Assembly (NCBI GenBank): GCA_003118195.1
Contig: BEXV01000263.1
Location: 110,200 to 174,199 of the forward strand
Reading direction: 5' to 3'
Length of the DNA: 64,000 nt
Source: Hemicentrotus pulcherrimus
Taxonomy: Eukaryota > Echinodermata > Echinoidea > Camarodonta > Strongylocentrotidae
Part shown: one piece after another, positions 13,080 through 25,237 of the stretch
Layout: every line of letters starts with the position of its first letter
How positions within the stretch are numbered: position 1 is the first letter of the stretch
Position numbers and translations under genes: made by a program
Notes under the pieces: model-generated
Seen by the model: the letters and a program-made list of their open reading frames with translations, nothing else
Databases searched by the model: none
What the model was told of the DNA's origin: nothing

Positions 13080-13571
13080 AGATAATACAAAGTTTTTGAA
13101 AATTGGCTGAATAGTGATTCTTTACAATTTTGATATATTTGAATGCCCCTGTGGATGTATTATAAGCATTAGAAAATTTAGTCCCAATAACACTTCTGCT
13201 TTTGAGAAAAATCGAATATAAAAATTTACTGGTGCTCCTGGTATTTTTCATAAATTTCAAATAGCGCCTATGGCGATACAAAGGTAGCTGTGACCATGAA
13301 CATCACAGAACATGTAGTTGTGATATATTATTTCTAAACAGGAATAGCCAATTGGTTGATTTTAGTCTAGAAACATTGTTTTATAGCTTAATTAATATCT
13401 TGACCTTGAGAGGGAGCTATACAACATAAAGAGTTTATTATTTACGATTTCATCACTTCAGACCCGACTTCTTCCGCGACAACGATCATTGAATATTGTA
13501 GGATCGCATATGCTTCCAATATGTTCATTTGAACCAAATTTATGACCCCGTACCAAAACTTTGTATTACCT
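13080..13571. mobile_element. Second TTAA-target element family, copy 1
   Basis: The left end AGATAATACAAAGTTTTTG and right end CCAAAACTTTGTATTACCT are inverted repeats flanked by TTAA on both sides (13076-13079, 13572-13575). Copies are at 26220-26718 and 42497-42978 (opposite orientation). Interior landmarks include ATTGTTGTATAGC.CCCTCT in the opposite copies. No coding capacity. Confidence 0.8.
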
Positions 13572-13575
13572 TTAA

Positions 13576-14560
13576 TATGAGAATTAATCAATCAATGTTT
13601 TTGATTTGCTACTTTTCAAGCTTGCTTGCATGAAAATAACACTCTTAACTTTGTTTTGCATTGAATCCTATGCAAAATTTGGGGGCTCTTTTAAGACTTT
13701 TGGGGGCTCTTTTGGGTATTTGGGGGGCTAATTTGCCCCAAGCCCCCTTGTATTTTCCCCCCTGAAATGCGAAGGCTGCTAATCAATGCTTCAATAATAA
13801 TTGGCTTGAGTCTTAAGTTTAGGATAAAATACTAAGCTAGAAGCATCAACTGAATACCAAATGTGGCTAGGTAGTTTATCTACAGGTAAGCCGAAAACTG
13901 AATAAAATACTCCTATTTCTGACTACAGTATTGTATTGAATAGCGACCCTGATTTACTGATTAGCAAGAGATTTTTGCATATCATAGGCCTACTGTCTCA
14001 AATCATTTCTCTTTCTCACCTAAGAAACTTTCATTTCTTCCCAAATTTAGATGCTGTAGAAGGTTTACTAAGTAGTGGCTCGGGTGGATACCAGTGTTAA
14101 CCAAGGATCTGTATCATATCTCTGGATAACTGAAATATGTTTCATATAATACTGCAACTGTAGGTTGTCTCTATCTGTTGGATGAGATAGACTGGAACAT
14201 GCTGTCTAGCATCCAAGCCCTCCTGCTGTCAGATGGTTTTTGTGGTCCTACCCGTCCCCATCAGCAATAACATTTAAGTGATTCTAACTGAATTAAATGA
14301 AAGGTTTCCTGGTTAGTAATCTTATCACTTTGATACCAGAGGCCTGTGGCATGTCTTTAGTGATGCCCAGTCTTCCCTCCTAGATATCACTACACCTAGG
14401 CATGGTAGCATACAATTTCTGATATGAATACTTGGAATAAGTGATAAACTATCTTCCTCTTTTTTAGAACTCAATTTTTGTTTTCTGATTCTTTTAGGGA
14501 ACATGCATCAGTCAAGATGAGAAACAAACTGGGAAATGAAAATAATTTAAAAAAAGTATT
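13576..14560. other. No gene recognised
   Basis: AT-rich sequence with a G/C-run block at 13680-13765 that resembles the intron 7 repeat near 51660-51980. Confidence 0.45.
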
Positions 14561-14579
14561 AGCAACCAGGGGACACTGT

Positions 14580-14712
14580 AATCATGGACCTACCAGATAT
14601 GCTGTAATAAAGATAAGTGCCTAACCACAGGGCACCAGCTCATCGATTTGGTTCTGAACCTGGGACCTCCCGGTTACGAGACCTCTGGTCTACCAGTGAG
14701 CCATCACGCCTC
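14580..14712 (-). mobile_element. tRNA-derived SINE (tRNA-Thr-like head)
   Basis: The minus strand begins GGCGTGATGGCTCACTGGTA (A-box like) and continues GGTCTCGTAACCGGGAGG, an anticodon arm with CGT in the loop, then the B-box-like GGTTCAGAACC. The arrangement is that of tRNA-Thr(CGT), degenerate in the acceptor and T arms, followed by a non-tRNA tail. It is a SINE head rather than a working tRNA gene because the T stem and 3' acceptor do not pair properly. Confidence 0.6.
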
Positions 14713-14719
14713 AATTGGG

Positions 14720-15788
14720 TAGAGAGTATTTTTGCTCTGGAAGCTTAAACTTTGCTCTATGAACATGAGATAAAATTGTGTAAAGTGGATACTTTTTCTA
14801 AAGAAATTTTCAAATAGCCTCTGTGAATGTAATAGGAATTTTGGCATTCATGGCTGTGATTATAATAAAAATATACCATACTCTATATATCACATATCAC
14901 AAATATCTCCTCATGCGCTTTATTAATCTATTCTATTTGCATGAAGTCCAGATATGAGGAAATATGATTTTGATCTGACAGGAAAGCTTTACTAAATTTC
15001 AATGCATATATATATATATATATATATGCAGGAAGCAAGAATTTATACAGGAATGACTTTATCCAAGCAACTTCCTTTAGAGATGTTTTCCTTTCACTTT
15101 TTCAATTAAGATGCTTCAAATTTCTCACGTAACTTTATAGTTTATACAATATGTGATGTTTAAAACTTTTTATGCATGTATTTGTGAGTAGGCTTCCTTG
15201 AGCTAAAGATGCAAGATACTACTGTAATGGATTTTGTGCAGATTAGAGGGAACTACTTCGTTTGGAACAGCTTGTCTCAGGTTCCTGTTTGTCTTCTCTC
15301 ATTTGCGATGTTTATAGAAGAAGAAATCCGGGGAGTGCAAAGAGTTTCTTCCTATCCAATCAAGAGTTTGGAAACCTGCAACTCAATTAATAGGTGGATG
15401 TTGCAATGATATTTAAAGGTAACTTTGATTTTGACATTTCAAGGGAACTGTGTGAAATCATGGTTGATTATGCTGTGAATTCATGTAGTTCCTTTTTGTT
15501 ACTTGTTTTGTGAACTGAACTGCATTTAAATGCTTAGACTTAAACAATGCATTTGCATCAGTACGGACATGGCACTAGAGAGTGCCACCATGGATATGCA
15601 TGTATGGGACATATAGGTAAATACCGTATTGTTTCCTTCTCTCAATATCCTCATGTATTTCTTCGCTTGCTGCCCAAAGTGCCCAGCTATTGAATTATCT
15701 ATAAATTCAACTGACAGATTTCACTTGTAGTTGTCTTCAATGTAAACTGGTGTAATGTTCCTGTGGTAGCTTGGACTTGGACTTTTTT
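14720..15788. other. No gene recognised; TA microsatellite
   Basis: It contains a (TA)n run at about 15005-15027 and unique AT-rich sequence. Confidence 0.5.
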
Positions 15789-16593
15789 ATGCCTCCGCCA
15801 CCGAAGGTGGTGCCGGAGGCATCATGTTTTCGGGTTGTCCGTCCGTACGTCCGTCCCGTTTGACCGTTATCACAATATCTCAAGAACCATTTAAGATTTA
15901 AACTTCAAACTTAAGGATAGTATGTATCATCATAGGAAGACGATCTGATTAGATTTTGGAGTACGTATGTCAAAGGTCAAGGGTCACAGAGGTCAACTTA
16001 TGAAATTCCATACGTTGAAGTTTGTTAGCGCAATATCTCAAGAACCATTTGAGATTTAAACTTCAAACTTAAGGATAGTATGTATCACCATAGGAAGACG
16101 ATCTGTCTAGATTTTGGGGCACGTAGGTCAAAGGTCAAGGGTCACAGAGGTCAACTTATGAAATTCCATACATTGAGATCGTTATCATAATATCTCAAGA
16201 ACCACTGGAGATTTAAACTTCAAACGTAATGATAGTGTGTATCACCATAGGAAGACAATCTGATTAGATTTTGGAGCACGTAGGTCAAAGGTCAAAGGTC
16301 ACAGGGCTCATTATGTTTTCAAAAAATAGCTCCTGATCGCCTGATCTCAAGAACCGATCGATGGATTCCTGCCAAACTTGGGTCATGTTTGTTTCTTGCA
16401 GAGCCAATGAGCTGATTAGATTTTGGGGTCACTAGGTCAAAGGTCACAGGGCTCATTATGTATGCCTATAAATAGCTTGTGAGTGCATTATCATTAAAAA
16501 ACCGACAGATGGACTACAATCAACTTGAATTTTAAAAATTGCTCTATGGCGGAGGCATCATTTTCGACTGCGCGCAGTCAAAATTCCATCTTG
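15789..16593. repeat. 'GCCTCCGCCACC' repeat with about 155-bp internal units and AGGTCA runs
   Basis: It starts ATGCCTCCGCCACCGAAGG with a hairpin to TGCCGGAGGCAT, then GTCCGTCCGTACGTCCG, and ends GGCGGAGGCATCATTTTCGA. Inside are four to five related units of about 155 bp with ATATCTCAAGAACCA, then TAGGAAGACGATCTG, then GGTCAAAGGTCA-type runs. Another copy is at 58411-59050. It is a dispersed non-coding repeat of unknown class. Confidence 0.75.
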
Positions 16594-19306
16594 TTTATTA
16601 CCAGAATTTGTTATCACACCCGAAAAGGAAAATTCAAAGCGCTCGGATTGCATTCTGATCCAGTAATTTTTCATGCTGCATTTCAGGTTTATGTATTGCA
16701 GTTGAATGTCATGTCTGCTTTTAACAATTTTTTCTTCTTCATCTGATGTTACTTTTTGCTGAAATATAAAAATGAGGAATAATGAATTTTACTTTTCTTT
16801 TTTTATTAAGAAATAAATTATTCTTCATTCCAATGCCAATAATTAGCCAGAAGTAATAAAATTTAAAGAAAATGATACATATTTCAAGATTGTTCAATAG
16901 CACTTTGCTTTTTATCTGTCTGATATGCTTCATGACTTATAGTATACCTATAACATTAAATATGATTGTTCCTTCAAGTTCATGGATGGTTTTATTTTCA
17001 AATGCAAGTTAATCTCCACCTCTAATTTTTCACTGCTGTATTCACTCATTTTTTCTAGTGGGAAATGAACACTGATGACATGCAACGGTTCAGTATTATT
17101 AAATATAATGTGCAGCCGTCAAACTTGGTGGCATCATGACCTGACATTTAATCTCTATTAGAAAGCTGGTTTAGAGAGTGTGATCACAATATGATAATAA
17201 GTGTAGTCTATAAACACAACCATTATTTGTACTTGAGAATTACTGGAGACAATCCAATGTCGTGCAAAACATAAAAGTTAATTAACCTTTATCCTAAAGT
17301 ATGGATAGTGATGATATCTGGCATGTTTTAGGGTTGCCGATAATTGCGTTCAATTTGCATTAATTAAATTGTTGCAGATAAGTAATTCAACTAATGTATC
17401 TTATTGAGTTCCTCTGCAGACAAATCAGTACAAGGAACAACATGTTTTGAAGAACAAAAAAATTAACAAAAACAATTCTACAATCACTTCATGTTTAATA
17501 AATAAATGAGATAGCCAAAACATTTTATGCATTTTTGTTAATCAATCATTTTGATATGTAAAACATGTTTCAATCAAACACGACATTCACATAGGCCTGA
17601 CATACCTGTACTTTTACACTATGAAGCCTGAAAGAAGAGACTTGTAAAAACAAAGCATCCACTAATCATTTTCATGATCTGTTTTAAGGTCTTAACCCAA
17701 AACCACTGAATCATATGTAACAAATCCTTTTTTTGGGTGGGGGGGGGTTTTTGATTNGGGGGGTTGTAGTGAGAGAAGTAAGAGTGGACTCCAGGGTGGC
17801 TCTATGTACATGTATATGATTTTTCCTCATGTGGGCCAAGTCAATGCTGAACCAGAGAAAGTCCTAATTGCCTCTCATTCTCTACCCTGATAAGTCTAAG
17901 GGAGGAGGACAGAGATGATTGAAGAATAACAGATGAAAATTAAAAAACGAACAGAATCTGGACTACTGCTTGGAGCAAATTTAAACTGGCAATTAACTTG
18001 AAGTGATGTTTGAGTCTTTATTCACCCTCCCAAATGTTAGGCCTAAATTATTTGCATGTATTTTTGGGGCTGAAAAAAATCACACTTCATTCCTATTATT
18101 AAAAAACCTGTTTTAGAAGTCTACAACATAATTGATCTTCATGTACCTCCCAGAAGCAGTTTGGTTTAAAAAAAAGGTACTCTTTGCAATTTTGGCACGA
18201 GTTTCCTGTTTTTCTCATGGAAATATTGCCACTATACATTGAAACAGCACCCTCTCCTTCTTTTTTCTCTCGGTGAGAAATTTTGTGAACATATGAGAAT
18301 TAGGCATTACCCACACAGCAGTGCTTCATTGCAACACATGCATGCATTGGTCTCCTTTGACACACCTCATACGCTCTACAAACAAGTAGTACAGTTCGTA
18401 CGTCATATGTATTGTAATTTATAGGTTTATTTGTAATTAAAATTTAAAAAAATATAACTGTTTATCATTGTATTTTGTTTGTTATAGCGCTTAGAGACTT
18501 CGGTGGTAAAAGCTTTATAAGCAACGTTTTTATTATTATTATTAAAAAGCACAGCGCATGCAATATCTGCATGTGCAATATATGCTCATTTTTTGTAGAT
18601 TTTTGCACTTTCACAAACAATGCCTCCTGTTAATCCAAGCGTGAACACATACCACACAAAAATGATTCAGGATAAAATGCTCTTTCATAAAGATGTATAA
18701 TAATTTACTGATCATTGATGATTTTTTTAAATGAATAGCAATTTTCTAGGTGTAAACTTTTTTTTTGACTCCACGGTATATCTGTGAAGTGCTCAGAGAC
18801 GTCCGAGATGAATTAAGTGCTATATAAAAGCTAAATATTATTATTATTATTGCAGTACAAAAAAGAAAAGAGAGATAATGCACAGAGAGAGAGAGAGAGA
18901 GAGAGAGAAGGGGAGAGATTGAGGTGAAAGGAATAAGAAAGAAAAGAGAATTGATTTCATTATTTTCAGCTCATCAGTGATTACTATTGTCAAAATGCAA
19001 ATTGTATATTTAAATTATCTAATAGTTAGATTATAATCAGATGAACCAAATTCTATGTGTGCATTTGCACAGACGTGGAAGAGATGAGAACAAAATCCTA
19101 TTGCCATGAATCTCATTGATGAGAAATGGAGCAAGTATAATGTGAGTGGATCAATATTCTGTGTGAAATTTATACTTCCCCCATAGAATAGTAATAGAGT
19201 GCTGTGTCGATCTGTCTGCCAGGTTCATTATCATGCCATGACTAGGTCCATGCTCCCACACACAGCATCCTACAGCACTGCGTTGCTTCAAATTGAACCA
19301 GTGAGT

Positions 19307-19341
<35 letters not shown>

Positions 19342-19714
19342 TGGTGGAGAAGGGGTATTATGGGTAGACGGTGTGATAGTCTATCGTAAGTGGAAGTGTA
19401 TGTCATCCTAATGCCTGGTGGGAAAATGACTTCATCCCATTTGGAAGGCTTTGACTATTAAATGGCTTATAAATGATGCTTGTGAAGCAGGGGGAGAATG
19501 TGTATGAGGATGGATGTCAGTGTTTGTCATGTTGCCATCAGTGCTCTCAAGATCTGGTTCAAGTAAGTGAATTATGAACATACTTAGCTTTCAGGGTGTA
19601 TGAGGTCTATCGGATGGAGTGATGCATGATCGAGCCCTAGCTAGCTGTGCTTTATAAATTTACATCACACAAGATTGTATGCATTGTAGGGTTACATGTA
19701 TGATGGACTAAAAA
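16594..19714. other. No gene recognised; microsatellites
   Basis: AT-rich sequence with a G-run and one unknown base near 17740-17758, (ATT)n runs at 18530-18545 and 18838-18850, and GA repeats at 18884-18908 and 19307-19341. Confidence 0.5.
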
Positions 19715-20852
19715 CAGGCCAATATTCGTACAACTATACAGCTATCGAATGGATGTACATGTATTTAGTTTTAATGCAGGAAACTGAACATCTGCAACTA
19801 TACAGCTATAAGCATCCATCAAAGGACTCATGAACGCATGTTTATTTTCCAGCATTCAGGCCGAAGAGCCAAAATTCTGTATAACTATACGACTACAGCC
19901 ATCGAATGGACGTATGATTTAAACAGGATAACCACTGTGAGATAAGCGCAGGGCGGCTTTGGCTAGAATAAGCATATTTGACCCTAAATTTCTCTTTTAT
20001 GCAGAAAAAGTTAAAGACCCTATCCGATGAAAATTCAACTTTTTATCAATGGAAAGTTGAATGAACATACATGTAGAATACAAATGTAAAGGAATTCAAA
20101 AATATTTTCCCTTTCAGTATTGCATAAAAGCGAATCAAAACCTTATTTTTCCGCACCTCTCCAAGTTACAGTGACGACATAACATGTGCACCGATCGACT
20201 CGCCTATATAGCTGAGGCGATGAGCCGTGCTTAATTAATGCAAAGTCATTGTGAATATGCGTACTCCACATAAGATGATGTCATCAATTCAACTCCCGAT
20301 TTTCAAAGTTTTAGATTTCGAGTTTTCAGAGAGCTGTTACTCGTCTGACAGGCACTAAAGTAGCATATAAATGGTATTAGTGTAATCTATGGCTTGTTAG
20401 CTTTCCTTTTATATATAATTCATCTATTTTATTTTTCACTTCGGACAGGGTCTTTAAGTAATTCAGGGTCAAATGTGCATGCAAACTTATTTCAGCCAAA
20501 CCAGCCCGGCGGCCAACGCTTATTTTGCAGCGGTAATCCCTCATTTGGTTAAATAAATCAAGCAACTATTCAAACTGTAGTAATTGAGTTTCCTGCGTTC
20601 CGATTGGTTAAAACTATATGTCTATTCAATGGCTGTGTAGTCGTATAGTTGTACACAATTAAAGCACTTCTGCTTGCACGCTGGAAACTATACGTACATT
20701 CACGATTGCTTTGATGGATGCATAGCTGTATACCGTAGTCACATGGTTGTATAGATAGAGTTTCCTGCATTCTGATTCCATGGTTCAAACTATTGAATTC
20801 TATTCAAAGATGTATAGTTTTATAGTTGTACAGATATTGGCAGGTACGGCCT
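19715..20852. mobile_element. Foldback element with long inverted arms
   Basis: The left arm (about 19715-20010) and right arm (about 20458-20852) are inverted, diverged copies: CAACTATACAGCTAT.GAATG versus its reverse complement near 20640-20840, and GATAAGCGCAGGGCGGC..TTTGACCCT versus AGGGTCAAATGTGC..CGGCCAACGCTTAT. The centre holds a TTAA-target element. Confidence 0.6.
20015..20453. mobile_element. Third TTAA-target element, in the centre of the foldback
   Basis: The left end AGACCCTATCCGATGAAAA and right end TTTTTCACTTCGGACAGGGTCT are inverted repeats flanked by exact TTAA (20011-20014, 20454-20457). It is 439 bp and non-coding. Confidence 0.75.
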
Positions 20853-22106
20853 GTTATATACATGTAGTGATGTAGGGTACCACTACATGTACTTGTAGTC
20901 TTAATGTATCATTCATGACATGCAGGCCTTAATATTTATTACAGCAGTGTAAACAATTTCTGTATTGTTCAAGGGTCTTTTGTAGGTATGGGATCCATGT
21001 AGATTTCTTTTATATTCTGATTTTTTTTGCTCAGGAGGGGAGGGTGGATTTCATTTACCATCATGAACCATTTACAAAAAATATACATACATGTAGAAGC
21101 AGCGAGCAGTTTAGCTCTGGTAAATAAATAAATGAATGGAAGATGAAAATTGCTGCTTTAGTAGACTATAGTGAACAAGAAAGTATTGTAGACAATGGAA
21201 TACGTACATCAATCAAAGACGATACAGGATTTATACTTCCTGTACACTGTAATACTAGATCTAACAATTGTATGCAAAGTGTGATTAAATTGTAAACACT
21301 GGAAACTGATAAGTGTTCCTGGTTTGTTGAAATATTAAATGCATTTACTTCCTTATTGTTGTAGCCAATAACATGAGTGCTCCATAAAAATGCCATTATG
21401 AACTTCATTTATATGACAGATATAACATGCTGGAAATATATGAATGTCATGAATGAATGATGGCCATGTAACGTTTCAATGTTCATCTGGAACTACAAAT
21501 ATGTATACATAGATTATCAATCAATTTAAATTGATAGCATGAATGAAGAAAAAAAAGATGAATGACTAATTACCAGTTTACCACACAGAATCCAAACTCA
21601 AAACTAGAAAACCATACATGTAGTTCACGAGGCAGGCTGGCAAGTGCTAATCCCAACCGCAGTATGCATAATCAGTCTGGACGTTATTATTCTGATCATT
21701 GTAGAAAATGTTGATTGCTGAGGGCGAGTACTGTATTATATTAGGCTAGCAAGGCCCAGTAGCAGTAAGATTTTAGGCTTTTGTATGAGCATGAGTTGTG
21801 TAGTGCTCTATGGATTTTGGCAAGTGTATACAAAGGAGTCCTGTTTGTTGCTGTCTACAACCTGGCAATGTGGTTAGCATTTTCTTCTTTAAATCTTTAC
21901 TACAAAACTAATACATTTGTATTTAAAAAGTGTGTTGTTATTTATGAAATGATATATTTACAATACATAGGAATGGCTCTATTAGGATGTTGCATATATT
22001 GGAAGATAAATCATCAGGATTCAGGAATATTGTATTTAATGACATATTTTGTATATATGTAGGTTAATTATTTTATGAAGAGCCCCTATTTGGCCGCCTT
22101 ACACGC
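20853..22106. other. No gene recognised
   Basis: AT-rich sequence with several TACATGTA palindromes. A 93-codon hydrophobic ORF (21781-22062) was judged a chance frame. Confidence 0.5.
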
Positions 22107-22801
22107 ATATCGTCGCCGTTTTCACGAACCGGCACAGCCCAACGCGCAACGAAATAAGTACATTCTGAGAAAAACGCGTTTTACGTTTAGCCCGTTTTGA
22201 ATTCGCCAGAAACATGCCTTATGTCAAATTTTATATCACAAAATACATATCAATGAAAGGAAAATATTCTGTATTTTCTATACATCCCATTTGTTAAGCA
22301 TAATGACAATTACTATTAATATTACGAAGCTTTGGACTCTCGTGCCGGTTCGTGAAAATATTATTTTGCTGTTTACGTAGCAAAAATATTTTCACGAACC
22401 GGCACAAGCCACTGTGTCGTTTTTCCTATGTAACTTTACGCGCAAGACAAAAGCGCTCGCGCTGTCTAAGCGCGTATTTAATTTTCACGAACCGGCACAA
22501 AAGCCTGTGTCGCGTCGTCTAGGTCTTGTAAGCGCAAAGATATTTTCACGAACCGGCACAGCCCATTGACTTATAACGGCGCGTGCCGGTTCGTGAAAAT
22601 ATGAATTGTGCTTTTTGGCTCGTGTGTCGTTTTTTTCACTTGTGTAACCATGGATATCTCAAAAACTAAAGCGTTTTGGATGCTGAAATTTGGTGAAATG
22701 AAAGATTGTTGATAACTTATGCTAAAAATGAAAAAAAATAAAAACTATATTTTGAAGGGATTTCGGTGGCTTGTGCCGGTTCGTGAAAACGGCGACGATA
22801 T
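22107..22801. mobile_element. Inverted-repeat element with seven copies of an 18-base GC-rich motif
   Basis: The ends are exact inverted repeats: CGTCGCCGTTTTCACGAACC then GGCACA at the left and its reverse complement at the right, flanked by ATAT on both sides (22107-22110, 22798-22801). The motif TTTTCACGAACCGGCACA or its core occurs at 22119 (+), 22342 (-), 22389 (+), 22482 (+), 22543 (+), 22583 (-) and 22772 (-). It is CpG-rich compared with its surroundings. No ORF is encoded. Confidence 0.75.
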
Positions 22802-22984
22802 ATTGTATGTGCTTCAATTCTCTGGAGACCAAAATAATTGTATGAAAGACTTTTGTGTGTGCTTTCGTCAAAGCTGACAGTTATCTACATACAAACCATA
22901 TTTTTATGGTTACTCAAGTGTTAGAGAGCGAGAAACAAACAATTGTTTAAATGTGCACGTCAAGAATGTATGGGATTAACTTCA

Positions 22985-23549
22985 CGTATTTGCCGGCGTA
23001 AACGCCGCAGTATTTTCGGGAGAGAAAAAATCAAAAAGTTAGGGTGCGGCGTATGCGGCGAAAGAGTTAAAAAAAAAAAAGGAAGTAAAAACCAGCACAA
23101 ATTTGCACATATGGGACTATGAACGGTACAATAACTATACCACTATGGTACAGGACATTTCCACACATTTTACCGACAATTTTATCTTGCATTGATGACA
23201 TGAAGACGAAAATAAACTTCCGAAAACAACATCTGCCGATGATCTTGATCTAAGTTCGTGCCAATGCATTGCAAAAGTAAAAGAAGGGCCCGTTTTAACG
23301 GAGCTGTCGCAAAGCATCCAGCATGCGAAGTCACCATTTTCAATCCATTTCAATGTATACATCACAGAAAACTGCAGGTATGGCATCAGAGTCGGGATAG
23401 CTGCGCGGTCTTAGGCGCTGGTTTCGAGCCTTAATACACATGTGTCCGCAAGAGATCGAATCCCGCCTAGGTCTTTCTTTTTTTGAATGTCAAAATCAGG
23501 GGTGCGGCCTATACGGTGCTGCGGCGTTATTGCCGGCAAATACGGTAAT
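22985..23549. mobile_element. Inverted-repeat element with CGTATTTGCCGGC ends
   Basis: The left end CGTATTTGCCGGCGTAAACG and right end GCGGCGTTATTGCCGGCAAA then TACGG are inverted relatives, and both are followed inward by GGTGCGGC.TA.GCGGCG-type sequence. The internal GTGCCAATGCATTGCAAAAG is shared with 24608-24630, linking it to the neighbouring duplicated segment. Confidence 0.6.
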
Positions 23550-24171
23550 TGTATGAAGTCATGCAGCATTATCAAACTTCAGATGGAATATCAATTGATA
23601 AAGTTAGAATATTATTTTATATTTTATGATGTGAGACAATGACTTGTGAACGTATGAGTTGATCTAAACTATTTATCTATTGTACAGTGTATTATTATCA
23701 TTGTAAATCAAGTCAACATTGAACACAGAAAGAAAGTATGACTATATGCATGTCCATGCTTAAGAAAATTGGTTAAAGGAAAATCCAACCCAAATAGACA
23801 ACTACTCTAAAAAGAGAGCAGAACATTCAGAGAAGCAAACTGATCAAAGTTTCAATTAAACCTTACTAGATATAAGAAAGTTATGAAATTTTGAAAGTTG
23901 TAATCATTATACGTGTGGGCACTTCAAATTGGCTCGAGAGGTAAATGTGATGTAGTGCCGGACTACTTTCTGATCTGTTCCAACACGTGAAATGACTAAA
24001 ATTTAAATTTAGAAAAAAATAGCCGCCTTGCACACATATACCGGTACATGTATTGTATGTGCTCATGAGGGTCTATTCTTTTTAGAGGACCTACAATTAT
24101 ATGCTATCTATTATAGATTTAGAGTAGTGTCATAAGGGAGAAGGAACTTACGAGAAAAACATAAAGTACCG

Positions 24172-24246
24172 TAAATCTCCGTGTATAAGACACACTTTTT
24201 TACCGTCAGGAAAATTCAAAAGTCGGGGTGCGTCGTATACACATGT
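24172..24246. mobile_element. Short remnant with TACCGTAAATCTCCGTGTAT end
   Basis: It begins like the ends of the 37462-37996 element and continues to AAGTCGGGGTGCGTCGTATA, the expected opposite inner end, then breaks off. It is a deleted copy. Confidence 0.5.
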
Positions 24247-24546
24247 AGAGAATATTTTGAGTCCTCAAAATGCAACTTTTTATTGGTTTTCAAAAATCTC
24301 TGTGTCTCAACATGAATTTCATAATGAAAACAAAGAATTGAATCTACTATATGAAGTAAAACTACGTTCCTAATTTGAAGGGAAGAGATTTTGATTTTGA
24401 TTTTTTTTTCAGTCTCGATAAATCATGCCCTTCGCAAAGCACTTTGCCGGCCGAAGCTCTCCCGTGTCTTCAGCTCACTCACCTGTATCATGCAGCTCAA
24501 TACACGGGGGCAAACTGTGCAGCAGCTAGCTTCGTAAGAAACAATC

Positions 24547-25237
24547 TTTCATGTCCCTTCTTTTACTTTTTGGCAATATGGTACAGATTTAGATCTAAAT
24601 GCAGTAATTTGTGCCAATACATTGCAAAAGTAAAAGACGGGGCCATATCCAACTACATCAGATTTTTCACCCACAACACAAAGCATCCATATGGAAACAC
24701 ACATACCGGTATAAATATTACTGTCCAATTTTGTCATGCACATAGATCAGGTCATGACTTGACCTCTTGTGTATACTGTAGTCTCTATTTAAGTAATGTA
24801 TCAGTATGATAGCTGTTCTTAAAGGGATCCGGTAACTTTGTCTCAGATTCTGAAACAAAATCCTGGATCTAGCTCATGTTGCAATGGTAATNTTTCATGT
24901 CCCTTCTTTTACTTTTTGGCAATATGGTACAGATTTAGATCTAAATGCAGTAATTTGTGCCAATACATTGCAAAAGTAAAAGACGGGGCCATATCCAACT
25001 ACATCAGATTTTTCACCCACAACACAAAGCATCCATATGGAAACACACATACCGGTATAAATATTACTGTCCAATTTTGTCATGCACATAGATCAGGTCA
25101 TGACTTGACCTCTTGTGTATACTGTAGTCTCTATTTAAGTAATGTATCAGTATGATAGCTGTTCTTAAAGGGATCCGGTAACTTTGTCTCAGATTCTGAA
25201 ACAAAATCCTGGATCTAGCTCATGTTGCAATGGTAAT
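24547..25237 (+). repeat. 346-bp direct duplication joined at an unknown base
   Basis: 24547-24891 is repeated without visible change at 24893-25237, with one N at 24892 at the junction. The perfect identity and the N suggest an assembly overlap error rather than a biological tandem repeat. Confidence 0.85.

Noticed and set aside
14640..14712. Functional tRNA-Thr gene
   Set aside because: Only the A-box, anticodon arm and B-box are recognisable; the arms do not pair well and a SINE-like tail follows.
21781..22062. 93-codon hydrophobic ORF with possible membrane segments
   Set aside because: AT-rich chance frame; no family motif, no splice context and no conserved neighbour.
24375..24809. 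144-codon ORF (and its partial repeat at 24838)
   Set aside because: It lies in the element-derived, apparently duplicated segment; no recognised domain, and part of it is shared as nucleotide sequence with the element at 22985.
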